The notes beneath the pieces were generated by a model, which saw only the letters and a program-made list of their open reading frames with translations, was not told the DNA's origin and did not search any database. Below, piece after piece: positions 14,169-21,933 of a DNA stretch of 23,824 nucleotides (its first letter is position 1; each line of letters starts with the position of its first letter). The DNA comes from Chthonomonas sp. UBA2387 (GTDB lineage: Bacteria > Armatimonadota > Fimbriimonadia > Fimbriimonadales > Fimbriimonadaceae). The translations under genes were made by a program, and so were the position numbers. The stretch covers positions 1-23,824 of the forward strand of contig DDSP01000082.1 in NCBI GenBank assembly GCA_002343445.1, in the 5' to 3' direction.

Positions 14169-17135
14169 GTGGCATCAAAGAAGAGCCTTCAACGAATCGT
14201 GGTGCAGGGCGCGGCAGCCCTCTTCGGCCTAGCGGGTCTGGCCGCAGGGTGGGCGGCGTTCGCCCAGCCCGCGCCAACCGCCCAGGCAAAGGCACCCAGG
14301 ACGATCGACTTCAACCGCGACGTGCGGCCGATCCTCAGTGAAAGCTGCTTCACGTGCCACGGACCCGATGCCGCCGCAGTCCAGGCCGGCTTGCGCCTCG
14401 ACCTGCGCGACGACGCGATTAAAGACCGGGGCGGATACGCCGCCATCGTGCCCGGCAGCCCCGAGAAGTCCCGCCTCTGGCACCGCGTCTCCGCGAAAGA
14501 GCCCAGCGAGATCATGCCGCCGACCTACTCGGAGGTCAAGCCGCTCACACCGGACCAGATCGAGACGCTGCGCCTGTGGATCCTGCAGGGGGCCAAGTAC
14601 AGCCGCCACTGGGCGTTCGAAGTGCCGGTCAAGCCGCCGATGCCCAAGGTCTCCAATCCCCGTTGGGTGCGCAACGAAGTGGACCTGCTCGTCATGGCGA
14701 ACCTCGACGCCCACGGCTTGATCCCCGAGGGCGAAGCCGACCGCCGCACGCTGGCCCGCCGCGCATCGCTGGCCCTGGTCGGTTTGCCACCCAGCCCCGA
14801 GGAGGTCGAAGCGCTCGTCCGCGACCCCGACCCCAACGCCTACGAGAAGTACGTCGACCGGCTGTTGGACGACCCCCGCTATGGCGAGCATCAGGCGCGC
14901 TACTGGCTGGACGCCGTCCGCTACGGCGACACGCACGGGCTGCACCTCGACAACGAGCGCTCGGTGTTCCCCTACCGCGATTGGGTGGTCCGCAAGTTCA
15001 ACGAGGACCTACCGTACAACAAGTTCCTGCTTTGGCAGGTGGCGGGCGATCTGCTGCCCAACCCCACCACCGACCAACTGATCGCGACGGGATTCGTGCG
15101 CATGAACCCAAGCACCGCCGAAGGCGGCGCGATCGAAGAGGAAGTCCATGCCAAGAACACGTTCGACCGCGTAGAAACGGCCTCAACGGTGCTGCTCGGC
15201 CTGACCGTGGGCTGCGCACGGTGTCACGACCACAAGTACGACCCGATCTCCCACAAGGACTACTTCAGCCTCTACGCGTTCTTCAACTCAGGGGCCGACA
15301 CGCCGCTGGACGGCAACGCGTTCATCCACGGGCCGGTCATCAAGGCACCGACCCCCGAGCAAGAGGCGGCACTGGCGGGCTGGCGTCGCGACATGGACGC
15401 CTTGGAAGCACGCGTTGACGTCAGCACGGCACGCCGATGGCTGCGCGAGGCGCGCCCAGTGCCTGTGAACCTGGGCGAGTGGTCGGCTTCCCCGGTGTTC
15501 GAGGCCAAGGATTTCGACACCGCCTATGGCACCAACTTCGGCCCCGAGCCCGGAAACGGCGCGAAGGACGTCGAGTGGAGCCCCCTGGCCCTGAAACTGG
15601 GCGAGATCAACGGCGACCTGGTCAAGAAGGAGAACGCCGCCCGCTACTTCCGCGCAACCGTCACCGTGGCAGAGGCCAAGAAGGCCGCCCTTTCGTTCGG
15701 CAGCGACGACGGCATCCGCGTGTGGCTCAACGGCAAGCTGGTGCTCGACCAAAAGGTGTTCCGTCCCGCCGCCCTGGACCAGAACGTGTTGGACGTCGAT
15801 CTCCAGAAGGGCGACAACGCCTTGTTGGTCAAGCTGGTGAACTCGGGCGGGCAAGACGGGTTGGCCGTCAGCGCCCTCGATCCGCTCGCCAGGCGCATGG
15901 AGGCCCTGACCTTCCGCCTGAGCAACCCGCTCGACGAACGTGCAGAGACCGACCTCCGAGCCATGTTCCTCGCCGAGGGACCCATCTCTTCGGATGCCTC
16001 GGCCTACCGTACGCTGGCCAAGCAATACGCCGACCTGAACGCCGCGATTCCCGAGACCTACATCGCCCGAGAAGCCGACAAGGTTCGCCCGGCGTTCGTC
16101 CTCAAACGGGGCCAATACGATATGCCCACCGTTCGCGTGGGCCGCGCGATCCCGGCGGCGCTGGGCAAACTGACCGACCACGAACCCAAGAACCGGTTGG
16201 GACTCGCCCAGTGGATGATCAGCGATCGCAACCCGTTGGTTTCGCGCGTCTACGTCAACCGCATCTGGCAGCAGCATTTCGCGCACGGGCTGGTCTCGAC
16301 CCCCGAAGATTTCGGCATGCAGGGCGAGTACCCGATCAACAAGGACCTGCTGGATTATCTAGCCGTCTGGTTCAAGGAAAACGGGTGGAGCAACAAAGCC
16401 CTCCATAGGCTTTTGCTGACGTCGGCGACATTCCGCCAGGCGTCGTTCGCCACCAGCAAGAAGCTCGCCCTCGACCCCATGAACCGGCTGGTTTCGCGCG
16501 GGCCCCGCTACCGCTTGGACGCCGAGGTCTTGCGCGATCAGGCGCTCTACGTCTCGGGCCTGCTCGTCCAGAAGCCCGGCGGCAAGGGCGACAAGCCCTA
16601 CCAGCCCGAAGGGCTGTGGGAAGCCATCTCATACCCCAGCAGCAACACGGCCAAGTACGTGCAGGACCACGGCGAAGCGCTCTACCGGCGCAGCCTGTAT
16701 CTGTTCTGGAAGCGCACCAGCCCTCCGCCCACGATGATGGCCTTCGACGCGCCGATGCGCGAAGCGTGCACGGTGAAGCGCCCCCGCACCAACACCCCGC
16801 TCCAGGCGCTTGTGACGCTCAACGCAACGTCGTTCGTCGAAGCGGCGCGGCACTTTGCCGAGCGAGTGATGAAGGAGCAGGACGATGCCCGCCGCCTGGA
16901 CACGGCATTCCGGTTGGCGCTTGCGCGCGAGCCCTCCGAGGGCGAGCGGCTGGTGCTCCTGAAGGCTCTGGACCGCTATCGCGAGCAGTATTCGCAACGC
17001 GTCGAGGACGCGAAGAAGCTGCTTGCCACGGGCGAAAAGCCGCGCGACCCCTCGCTCGACCCGGTCGAGCACGCGGCTTGGACCCTGATCTGCAACACGA
17101 TCTTCAACCTGGACGAGTTCCTCACCCTGCAGTAA
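14169..17135 (+). CDS. PSCyt1/DUF1549/DUF1553 cytochrome-type exported protein
   Basis: A 988-residue exported protein of the family abundant in Planctomycetes, Verrucomicrobia and Armatimonadota. An N-terminal hydrophobic segment (about 10-32) is followed by a PSCyt1 domain with the haem-c motif CFTCH (Cys60, Cys63, His64) in FNRDVRPILSESCFTCHGPD. DUF1549 spans about 153-372 and carries a second CxxCH, CARCH (349-353), within CARCHDHKYDPI. Residues about 440-575 form an inserted PA14-like or jelly-roll domain (SFGSDDGIRVWLNGKLV). DUF1553 runs from about 672 (NRLGLAQWMISDRNPLVSR) to near the C-terminus, with KRPRTNTPLQALVTLN. The biochemical function of this family is not known; redox or polysaccharide breakdown roles have been proposed. 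GTG 14169 is the start. The DUF1501 gene follows 2 bases after the stop, so the pair is an operon. Confidence 0.9.
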   Translation: MASKKSLQRIVVQGAAALFGLAGLAAGWAAFAQPAPTAQAKAPRTIDFNRDVRPILSESCFTCHGPDAAAVQAGLRLDLRDDAIKDRGGYAAIVPGSPEKSRLWHRVSAKEPSEIMPPTYSEVKPLTPDQIETLRLWILQGAKYSRHWAFEVPVKPPMPKVSNPRWVRNEVDLLVMANLDAHGLIPEGEADRRTLARRASLALVGLPPSPEEVEALVRDPDPNAYEKYVDRLLDDPRYGEHQARYWLDAVRYGDTHGLHLDNERSVFPYRDWVVRKFNEDLPYNKFLLWQVAGDLLPNPTTDQLIATGFVRMNPSTAEGGAIEEEVHAKNTFDRVETASTVLLGLTVGCARCHDHKYDPISHKDYFSLYAFFNSGADTPLDGNAFIHGPVIKAPTPEQEAALAGWRRDMDALEARVDVSTARRWLREARPVPVNLGEWSASPVFEAKDFDTAYGTNFGPEPGNGAKDVEWSPLALKLGEINGDLVKKENAARYFRATVTVAEAKKAALSFGSDDGIRVWLNGKLVLDQKVFRPAALDQNVLDVDLQKGDNALLVKLVNSGGQDGLAVSALDPLARRMEALTFRLSNPLDERAETDLRAMFLAEGPISSDASAYRTLAKQYADLNAAIPETYIAREADKVRPAFVLKRGQYDMPTVRVGRAIPAALGKLTDHEPKNRLGLAQWMISDRNPLVSRVYVNRIWQQHFAHGLVSTPEDFGMQGEYPINKDLLDYLAVWFKENGWSNKALHRLLLTSATFRQASFATSKKLALDPMNRLVSRGPRYRLDAEVLRDQALYVSGLLVQKPGGKGDKPYQPEGLWEAISYPSSNTAKYVQDHGEALYRRSLYLFWKRTSPPPTMMAFDAPMREACTVKRPRTNTPLQALVTLNATSFVEAARHFAERVMKEQDDARRLDTAFRLALAREPSEGERLVLLKALDRYREQYSQRVEDAKKLLATGEKPRDPSLDPVEHAAWTLICNTIFNLDEFLTLQ

Positions 17136-17137
17136 CC

Positions 17138-18673
17138 ATGGACCCCCGACGCGAACACGAACTGCTCCTGACCCGACGCCAGCTCTTCGGGAAGACTGCC
17201 CTGGGGGTCGGCACCGCCGCCCTGCATACGCTCCTCCGGAGCGGAGGCTTGGGCGGGGGACTCTTGGCGGGCTCGATCGCCCTCGCCGACCAGAAGGGCC
17301 GCAAGGGCCTCCCCGGGGTGCCGCACTTCGCCCCCAAAGCCAAGCGCGTCATCGTCCTGTTCATGAACGGCGGGCCCAGCCAGATGGACATGTGGGACTA
17401 CAAGCCGAAGATGCGCGACGTCTACGACGCCGACCTGCCGGAAGAGATCCGCATGGGCCAGCGCATCACCACGATGACCAGCGGCCAGGCGCGGTTCCCG
17501 GTGGCCCCAAGCAAGTTCGAGTTCAAGAAGCACGACAACGGCGGCGACGGCGTCTACATCAGCGAGTTGCTGCCCCACACGGCCACCGTGGCCAACGAAC
17601 TCTGCGTCATTCGCTCGATGTGGACCGACGCGATCAACCACGACCCCGCGGTCACGTTCATCCAGACCGGTAGCCAACTCCCAGGTCGGCCCAGCCTTGG
17701 CGCCTGGGTCAGCTACGGCTTGGGCAGCGAGAACGAAGAACTGCCCACCTACGTGGTGCTTCACAGCAAGTGGAGCGCCAAGCGCGACGCCCAGGCCCTG
17801 TACAACCGCCTGTGGGGCACGGGGTTCCTCCCCAGCGAACACCAAGGCGTCTCGATGCGGTCCACGGGCGACCCCGTGCTGTACCTCAAGAACCCAGAAG
17901 GCGTCCTGTCTTCGACGCGCCGACAGATGCTGGACGACTTGGCGCAGCTCAACCAATTGACGTTGAAGCAGTTCGGCGACCCCGAAATCGCGGCCCGCAT
18001 CGCCCAGTACGAAATGGCGTACAAGATGCAGACCAGCGTGCCGGACCTGATGGACCTCTCCACCGAGACCGATGAGACGTTCGAACTCTACGGAGAGGAC
18101 AGCCGGACGCCCGGAACGTTCGCTGCAAACTGCCTGCTGGCGCGGCGTTTGGCCGAGCGTGGCGTCCGATTCACGCAGATTTGGCACCGGGGTTGGGACC
18201 ACCACGACAGCCTGCCTCGGGACCTGCCACTCCAGTGCAAGGACATCGACCAGCCCTGCGCGGCGTTGATCAAGGACCTGAAGCGGCGCGGACTGTTGGA
18301 TGAGACGCTGGTGGTGTGGGGCGGCGAGTTCGGACGGACGGTCTACTGCCAAGGGCCGCTCGCCCGCGACAACTACGGCCGCGACCACCACCCCCGCTGC
18401 TTCACGATGTGGATGGCGGGCGGCGGCGTCAAGCCGGGCACCGTGTACGGGCACACGGACGATTATTGCTACAACATCGTGGACAAAGACGGCGCGATCA
18501 TCAAGCCGACCGAGGACGCGTTCACGCCGGGCGCGGTGCACGTGCACGACCTGAACGCCACGATGCTGCACCTGATGGGCATCGACCACACGAAGCTGGT
18601 CTATCGCTTCCAGGGACGCGACTTCCGCCTGACGGACGTCCACGGCCACGTGGTGGACGATCTGTTGGCGTAA
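17138..18673 (+). CDS. DUF1501 protein (alkaline-phosphatase-superfamily fold, Tat signal)
   Basis: A 511-residue DUF1501 protein, the usual genomic partner of DUF1549/DUF1553 proteins. The N-terminus has a twin-arginine export motif (TRRQLFGK, Arg13-Arg14) followed by a hydrophobic stretch, so it should be exported folded by Tat. The body shows the expected family landmarks: KRVIVLFMNGGPSQMDMWDYKP near the start, NHDPAVTFIQTGSQLPGRPSLGAWVSYGLG, a metal-site-like WHRGWDHHD, then VVWGGEFGRT and RDHHPRCFTMWMAGGG. DUF1501 is related to the alkaline phosphatase/sulfatase fold; a sulfatase or phosphatase role is possible but unproven. It starts 2 bases after the DUF1549 gene's stop with no Shine-Dalgarno, so coupled translation is likely. 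A palindromic repeat array begins 8 bases after the stop. Confidence 0.92.
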   Translation: MDPRREHELLLTRRQLFGKTALGVGTAALHTLLRSGGLGGGLLAGSIALADQKGRKGLPGVPHFAPKAKRVIVLFMNGGPSQMDMWDYKPKMRDVYDADLPEEIRMGQRITTMTSGQARFPVAPSKFEFKKHDNGGDGVYISELLPHTATVANELCVIRSMWTDAINHDPAVTFIQTGSQLPGRPSLGAWVSYGLGSENEELPTYVVLHSKWSAKRDAQALYNRLWGTGFLPSEHQGVSMRSTGDPVLYLKNPEGVLSSTRRQMLDDLAQLNQLTLKQFGDPEIAARIAQYEMAYKMQTSVPDLMDLSTETDETFELYGEDSRTPGTFAANCLLARRLAERGVRFTQIWHRGWDHHDSLPRDLPLQCKDIDQPCAALIKDLKRRGLLDETLVVWGGEFGRTVYCQGPLARDNYGRDHHPRCFTMWMAGGGVKPGTVYGHTDDYCYNIVDKDGAIIKPTEDAFTPGAVHVHDLNATMLHLMGIDHTKLVYRFQGRDFRLTDVHGHVVDDLLA

Positions 18674-18681
18674 CCCGATCG

Positions 18682-18956
18682 GGAGGGGCATGCTCTGTCA
18701 TGCCCAAGCGTTTTGCGGACGCGACGGAGCGCGTCCCTCCAAGTGGACGGAGTGGAGGGGCATGCTCTGTCATGCCCAGGCGTTCTGCGGACGCGACGGA
18801 GCGCGTCCCTCCAAGGGGATGGAGTGGGAGGGGCATGCTCCGTCTGCCCAAGCGTTTTGCGGACGCGACGGAGCGCGTCCCTCCAAGTGGACGGAGTGGA
18901 GGGGCATGCTCCGTCATGCCCTTTGGTTTTGGGACGCGACGGAGCGCGTTCCTCCA
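18682..18956. repeat. Four tandem REP-like palindromic repeats (71-73 bp units, last one shortened)
   Basis: Units start at 18682, 18754, 18827 and 18898. Each has the same plan: GGAG, hairpin 1 (GGGCATG, 6-base loop, CATGCCC), an 11-base linker with GCGTTTTGC, hairpin 2 (GGACGCG, loop ACGGAG, CGCGTCC), then CTCC closing on GGAG. A full unit can therefore fold into a three-way junction. Unit 3 lacks one base in the second arm of hairpin 1, and unit 4 has a shortened linker, a T in CGCGTTC and loses the trailing spacer. The array lies between the convergent DUF1501 and pspA genes. The peptides encoded across it are repeats of the DNA and not genes. Confidence 0.9.
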
Positions 18957-18968
18957 TCCCAGGGAGCG

Positions 18969-19784
18969 TCAGCCCTTCTTCTCGTGGCCCTGAATCCGCT
19001 TCTCGAGTTCTTCGAGTTGCTTGTCCACTTCCGAGAGCGAGACCTCGGCGGCGGGAGCGGTGGGGACGTCGCCGCCGACTCCAAGGGCCACGGTCTGCTC
19101 GGGTTGCACCTCGACGGCCTTCGGGCGCATGCCCAGACGCTCTTCGAGTTTCTGCAGTTCCTCTTCGGCCTGGTAGTCCATGGCCTGATCCTGCATCGCC
19201 ATGATCTTGCCCTGCACGCTCTCGGACTGCATCTCCTGCCGCGCCAGCGCCTCGGCCTGCGCGTCCTTGATGCGGTCAGCGGCGGCGTTGAACGTGTCCA
19301 GCTGGTTTTCGAAGGTCAAGCCTTCGAGCGCTTTGGAAATCGAATTCTGAATCTGCGCCTGCTTCCACTGCGCCTTCATGGCCAGCGCTTCTGCGGTCTT
19401 GCGACGGACTTCCTCCTCCTGCCGCTTGATCGCGATCTTGACGGCTTCAACGGTCTGGAGGGCTTGAGCGTGCGACGTGCGCAAGCTCTCGATGACGGCA
19501 TCGTTGTTCGACTTCTCGCGCATGAATTGGCGCGCGAGGTCGCGGTTGCCCTGCTTCAGGGCCATCGTCGCCTGCTGTTCAAGCTGGGCGGACTTCTTCT
19601 CGGCATCCGCCAACATGCCCTGCAGACGGTTCTTCTGCGTAATCGCCTGAACCGCTCGCTCGCGGTTCTGAACCAGGCTTTCCTGCATATCGCGCCGAGC
19701 CTGATCCAGCATCATGTCCGGATCTTCGAGCCGGTTCATGACTCGGTTGAAAACGGCCTTTAGCCAGTTGAAAAATCGTGACAT
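18969..19784 (-). CDS. pspA: PspA/IM30 family membrane-stress protein
   Basis: A 271-residue PspA/Vipp1 (IM30, ESCRT-III-like) protein, which assembles on the cytoplasmic face of the inner membrane to preserve its integrity under stress. An amphipathic N-terminal helix (MSRFFNWLKAVFNRVMNRLEDPDMMLDQ) is followed by long, charged coiled-coil helices to about residue 200, with QARRDMQESL, KALEGLTFENQLDTFNAAADRI and a final predicted helix LSEVDKQLEELEKRIQGHEKKG after a Pro/Val/Ala linker. This is the family layout and normal length plus a C-terminal extension. ATG 19784 best matches the family N-terminus; an upstream GTG at 19793 adds three residues. A minus-strand TATAAT (19831-19826) gives a leader of roughly 35 bases. 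No PspF-like regulator or sigma-54 site was noticed. It lies downstream of the kinase gene, 82 bases away. Confidence 0.88.
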   Translation of the reverse strand: MSRFFNWLKAVFNRVMNRLEDPDMMLDQARRDMQESLVQNRERAVQAITQKNRLQGMLADAEKKSAQLEQQATMALKQGNRDLARQFMREKSNNDAVIESLRTSHAQALQTVEAVKIAIKRQEEEVRRKTAEALAMKAQWKQAQIQNSISKALEGLTFENQLDTFNAAADRIKDAQAEALARQEMQSESVQGKIMAMQDQAMDYQAEEELQKLEERLGMRPKAVEVQPEQTVALGVGGDVPTAPAAEVSLSEVDKQLEELEKRIQGHEKKG

Positions 19785-19825
19785 CCTCACCACCGCCGGG
19801 ACGCAACACGCCGGACCAAGATACG

Positions 19826-19831
19826 ATTATA
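19826..19831 (-). promoter_or_regulatory. -10 element of pspA
   Basis: Consensus TATAAT on the minus strand, about 42 bases before ATG 19784, in the gap after the kinase gene. It gives pspA its own promoter. No good -35 was found at 16-18 bases; purine-rich GGTGGTGAGG lies just before the start. Confidence 0.55.
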
Positions 19832-19866
19832 CACAGGTCATGGTTCGACCGGGTCCATTGGACGGG

Positions 19867-20781
19867 TTATGCCTCGAATGAACCCAAAATGCGACGCCCG
19901 AGGGACGCGCAAACGGCGTCGTCCTGGTCCAATCCGTACGCAAGGAGCGCCACGCCGTACATGCCCGCCCGCAAGCGGGCCAACGCCTCGTCGCCCGCAT
20001 CCAAACGGCTACCGTAAGCCTCCCAGAAGCGTTCGCGGGATTCGGGCCCGAACATCGTGAACGCCAGCGACAGGTCGACGGCGGGATGCCCGGCGTGCGC
20101 GTCCCCCCAGTCGATCACGCCGCAGACCCGTCCGCTTTCGATCATCACGTGGCGGGGATACAGGTCGCCGTGGATCGGCACTCGCCTCGGACTGGGAATG
20201 GCCCACTCCGCCAGACGGCGGCAACGCTCCAGGGCCTGCATCACCGCCTCAAAGTCTTGCGGAGGTAGCTGCTCCAAAGAGGCGATTCGAGATGCGATCT
20301 TCTGCATCAACCGCTCGGGATCGGCCTTGCCGAGCGTGTCGAGCGGCAGCCCGTCGACGTCCTGCACCGGCAACGCGTGAAGCCCCCGCAAGAACGCACC
20401 AAGCGCCTCGGCGGCGGCGAATTCCTCGTCCGACGAGAGAGAAACCTGATCGGCGCAGACTCCGGCCACCGGCCGATAGCCCATGAACGGGTAGGGGTAG
20501 GCATCCGAGGGGCAGCCAAAGTAGGTCGGCTCGGGGATTGGGAGGCTCAATCGCCCGACCAACTGGGGCAGCACGACGGTCTCGCACACCATCGCGTGGG
20601 CGCCCATCGTTCGCGTGGGCAATCGAAACGCCGTTCCAGAAGGGTAGAGGATGCAGTAGTTGTCCCACCCGCGCCCCAAGAAACCCGGCGTCTCCTCGGC
20701 AAACCCGGGGAACTGCGCGCAGACGACGTCGTCTGCCGACGCCATGTCCAAGTCCACCTCCGGCTTCCAGTCGCGCGCCAT
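19867..20781 (-). CDS. Aminoglycoside phosphotransferase-family (APH) kinase-like protein
   Basis: A 304-residue APH/choline-kinase-fold protein that may phosphorylate a small hydroxylated substrate with ATP. The catalytic loop is HGDLYPRHVMI and the metal-binding segment GVIDWGDAHAGHPAVDLS; upstream GRGWDNYCILYPSGTAFRLPTR resembles the N-lobe of such enzymes. In the classical Brenner motif (HxDxxxxN) the last Asn is replaced here by His. As I recall, similar HGDLYxRH loops occur in other APH-family members, so this need not mean loss of function. Antibiotic resistance cannot be inferred. ATG 20781 (MARDWKPEVDL) starts the family-like region. It is divergent from the Mo-hydroxylase genes, separated by 43 bases, and upstream of pspA on the same strand. 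Confidence 0.8.
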   Translation of the reverse strand: MARDWKPEVDLDMASADDVVCAQFPGFAEETPGFLGRGWDNYCILYPSGTAFRLPTRTMGAHAMVCETVVLPQLVGRLSLPIPEPTYFGCPSDAYPYPFMGYRPVAGVCADQVSLSSDEEFAAAEALGAFLRGLHALPVQDVDGLPLDTLGKADPERLMQKIASRIASLEQLPPQDFEAVMQALERCRRLAEWAIPSPRRVPIHGDLYPRHVMIESGRVCGVIDWGDAHAGHPAVDLSLAFTMFGPESRERFWEAYGSRLDAGDEALARLRAGMYGVALLAYGLDQDDAVCASLGRRILGSFEA

Positions 20782-20824
20782 CGCCCCGAGGTTACCGCCG
20801 TGGCGACTATGGGTAATCTTGGAC

Positions 20825-21295
20825 ATGGACGCCAAGGTGACCCTGCGAGTCAACGGCGAGGCGAGAACCATCGAGGTATTCCCCGACACCAGCCTTCTCG
20901 AAGTTCTCCGCGACGACCTGGGCCTCACGGGGGCCAAGTACGGATGCGGCGAAGGCATGTGCGGGGCATGCACCGTTCTGGTCGGCGGCAAGCCCACCCG
21001 CTCCTGCGTCACCCCCGCTGCCGAGGTCAAGGCCGAGGTCGTCACCATCGAGGGGCTGGCGCAGGGCGACCGGCTCCACCCGCTCCAGCAGGCGTTTCTC
21101 GAAGAAGGCGCGATGCAGTGCGGCTACTGCGTCACGGGGATGATCATGAACGCCGCCGGTCTGCTGGCGACGAACGCCAAGCCCACGACCGCCCAGATCA
21201 AGGAGCACATGGAAGGCAACGTCTGCCGCTGCTGCACTTACGAACGCATCGTCGCCGCCATCGAGCGGGCCGCGCGGGCGGAGGAGTCGCGATGA
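20825..21295 (+). CDS. [2Fe-2S] subunit of a xanthine-dehydrogenase-family hydroxylase (IorA/CoxS-like)
   Basis: A 156-residue ferredoxin-like small subunit that passes electrons from the molybdenum site. The first cluster motif, GCGEGMCGACTVLV with a later Cys, uses Cys41, 46, 49 and 61; the second, CGYC and CRC, uses Cys99, 102, 134 and 136, next to an extra Cys137. Both clusters are complete and the length is typical. The molybdopterin subunit starts within its stop codon (ATGA overlap at 21292-21295), so the two are translationally coupled. There is no FAD subunit gene nearby, matching two-subunit enzymes of the isoquinoline 1-oxidoreductase and nicotinate dehydrogenase type that donate electrons to a cytochrome. 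ATG 20825 was chosen as the family start; TAATCT (20814-20819) lies 5 bases upstream as a possible -10. Confidence 0.92.
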   Translation: MDAKVTLRVNGEARTIEVFPDTSLLEVLRDDLGLTGAKYGCGEGMCGACTVLVGGKPTRSCVTPAAEVKAEVVTIEGLAQGDRLHPLQQAFLEEGAMQCGYCVTGMIMNAAGLLATNAKPTTAQIKEHMEGNVCRCCTYERIVAAIERAARAEESR

Positions 21296-21933
21296 AGCGT
21301 CTGGAACTCACCCGTCGAGAAGTGCTGGCCAGGCTCGGCGGCGGCGTTTTGGTGCTTGCGTTCGCCCCTGCCTGCGTCGCGCAGAACCGCAACTCGGGCG
21401 GCCAAGCCAACGACCGCATCGCGGCGTGGCTCCACATCGGGCCCGAAGGCAAGGTCACGGTCTTTACGGGCAAGGTCGAGGTCGGTCAGGACATCCGCAC
21501 GTCGCTGACGCAAGCCGTGGCCGAAGAACTCCGCTTGCCGATGGACGCCATCGAACTCGTGATGGGCGACACCGATCGCGTCCCCTTCGACCAGGGCACG
21601 TTCGGCAGCCGCACCACGCCCACGATGGCGCCCATCTTGCGCCGCGCGGCGGCCTCGGCGCGCGAAACGTTGCTCGACCTCGCGGCGGCACGGTGGTCGG
21701 TGGATCGCTCGGGCTTGGTCGCGGAAGGCGGCACGGTGCGCGGCGGCGGACACTCGGCCACCTACGGCGACTTGGCCAAGGATCAGCCGCTCGACAAGCC
21801 CGTCCGCGAGGTGCCGCTCACCGAACCAAAGGATTGGAAGGTCATGGGTCGGCCCATGCCCAAAGTCGGTGGCCGCGCCATCGTCACCGGGCGACACGCC
21901 TACACGAGCGACCTCCGCCGGCCGGCATGCTGA
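21292..21933 (+). pseudogene. Molybdopterin subunit, N-terminal part (frameshifted)
   Basis: A 213-residue open frame encoding the start of an IorB-like xanthine-dehydrogenase-family large subunit. It has a Tat-like export signal (LTRREVLARLGGGVLVLAFAP) and the first catalytic-subunit region, with GKVEVGQDIRTSLTQAVAEEL and GTFGSRTTPTMAPILRRAAASA. It ends VTGRHAYTSDLRRPAC and then stops. In the family this position reads HxYTxDLxRPGMLxxKVLRP, and the downstream frame continues exactly with GMLIAKVLRP. The shift is explained by one missing G in CCGGC before ATG 21927. It could be a real pseudogene, an assembly error, or a split that still works because ATG 21927 overlaps the stop (ATGCTGA). The start overlaps the small-subunit stop codon. 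Confidence 0.8.

Noticed and set aside
16976..18691. 571-residue minus-strand open frame opposite the DUF1501 gene
   Set aside because: It is antisense to a well-supported family member, with Val/Gln/Arg/His-rich composition and no domain.
18690..19763. Plus-strand frame reading repeated CGRDGARPSK peptides
   Set aside because: The peptides are translations of the palindromic DNA repeats, and the rest is antisense to pspA.
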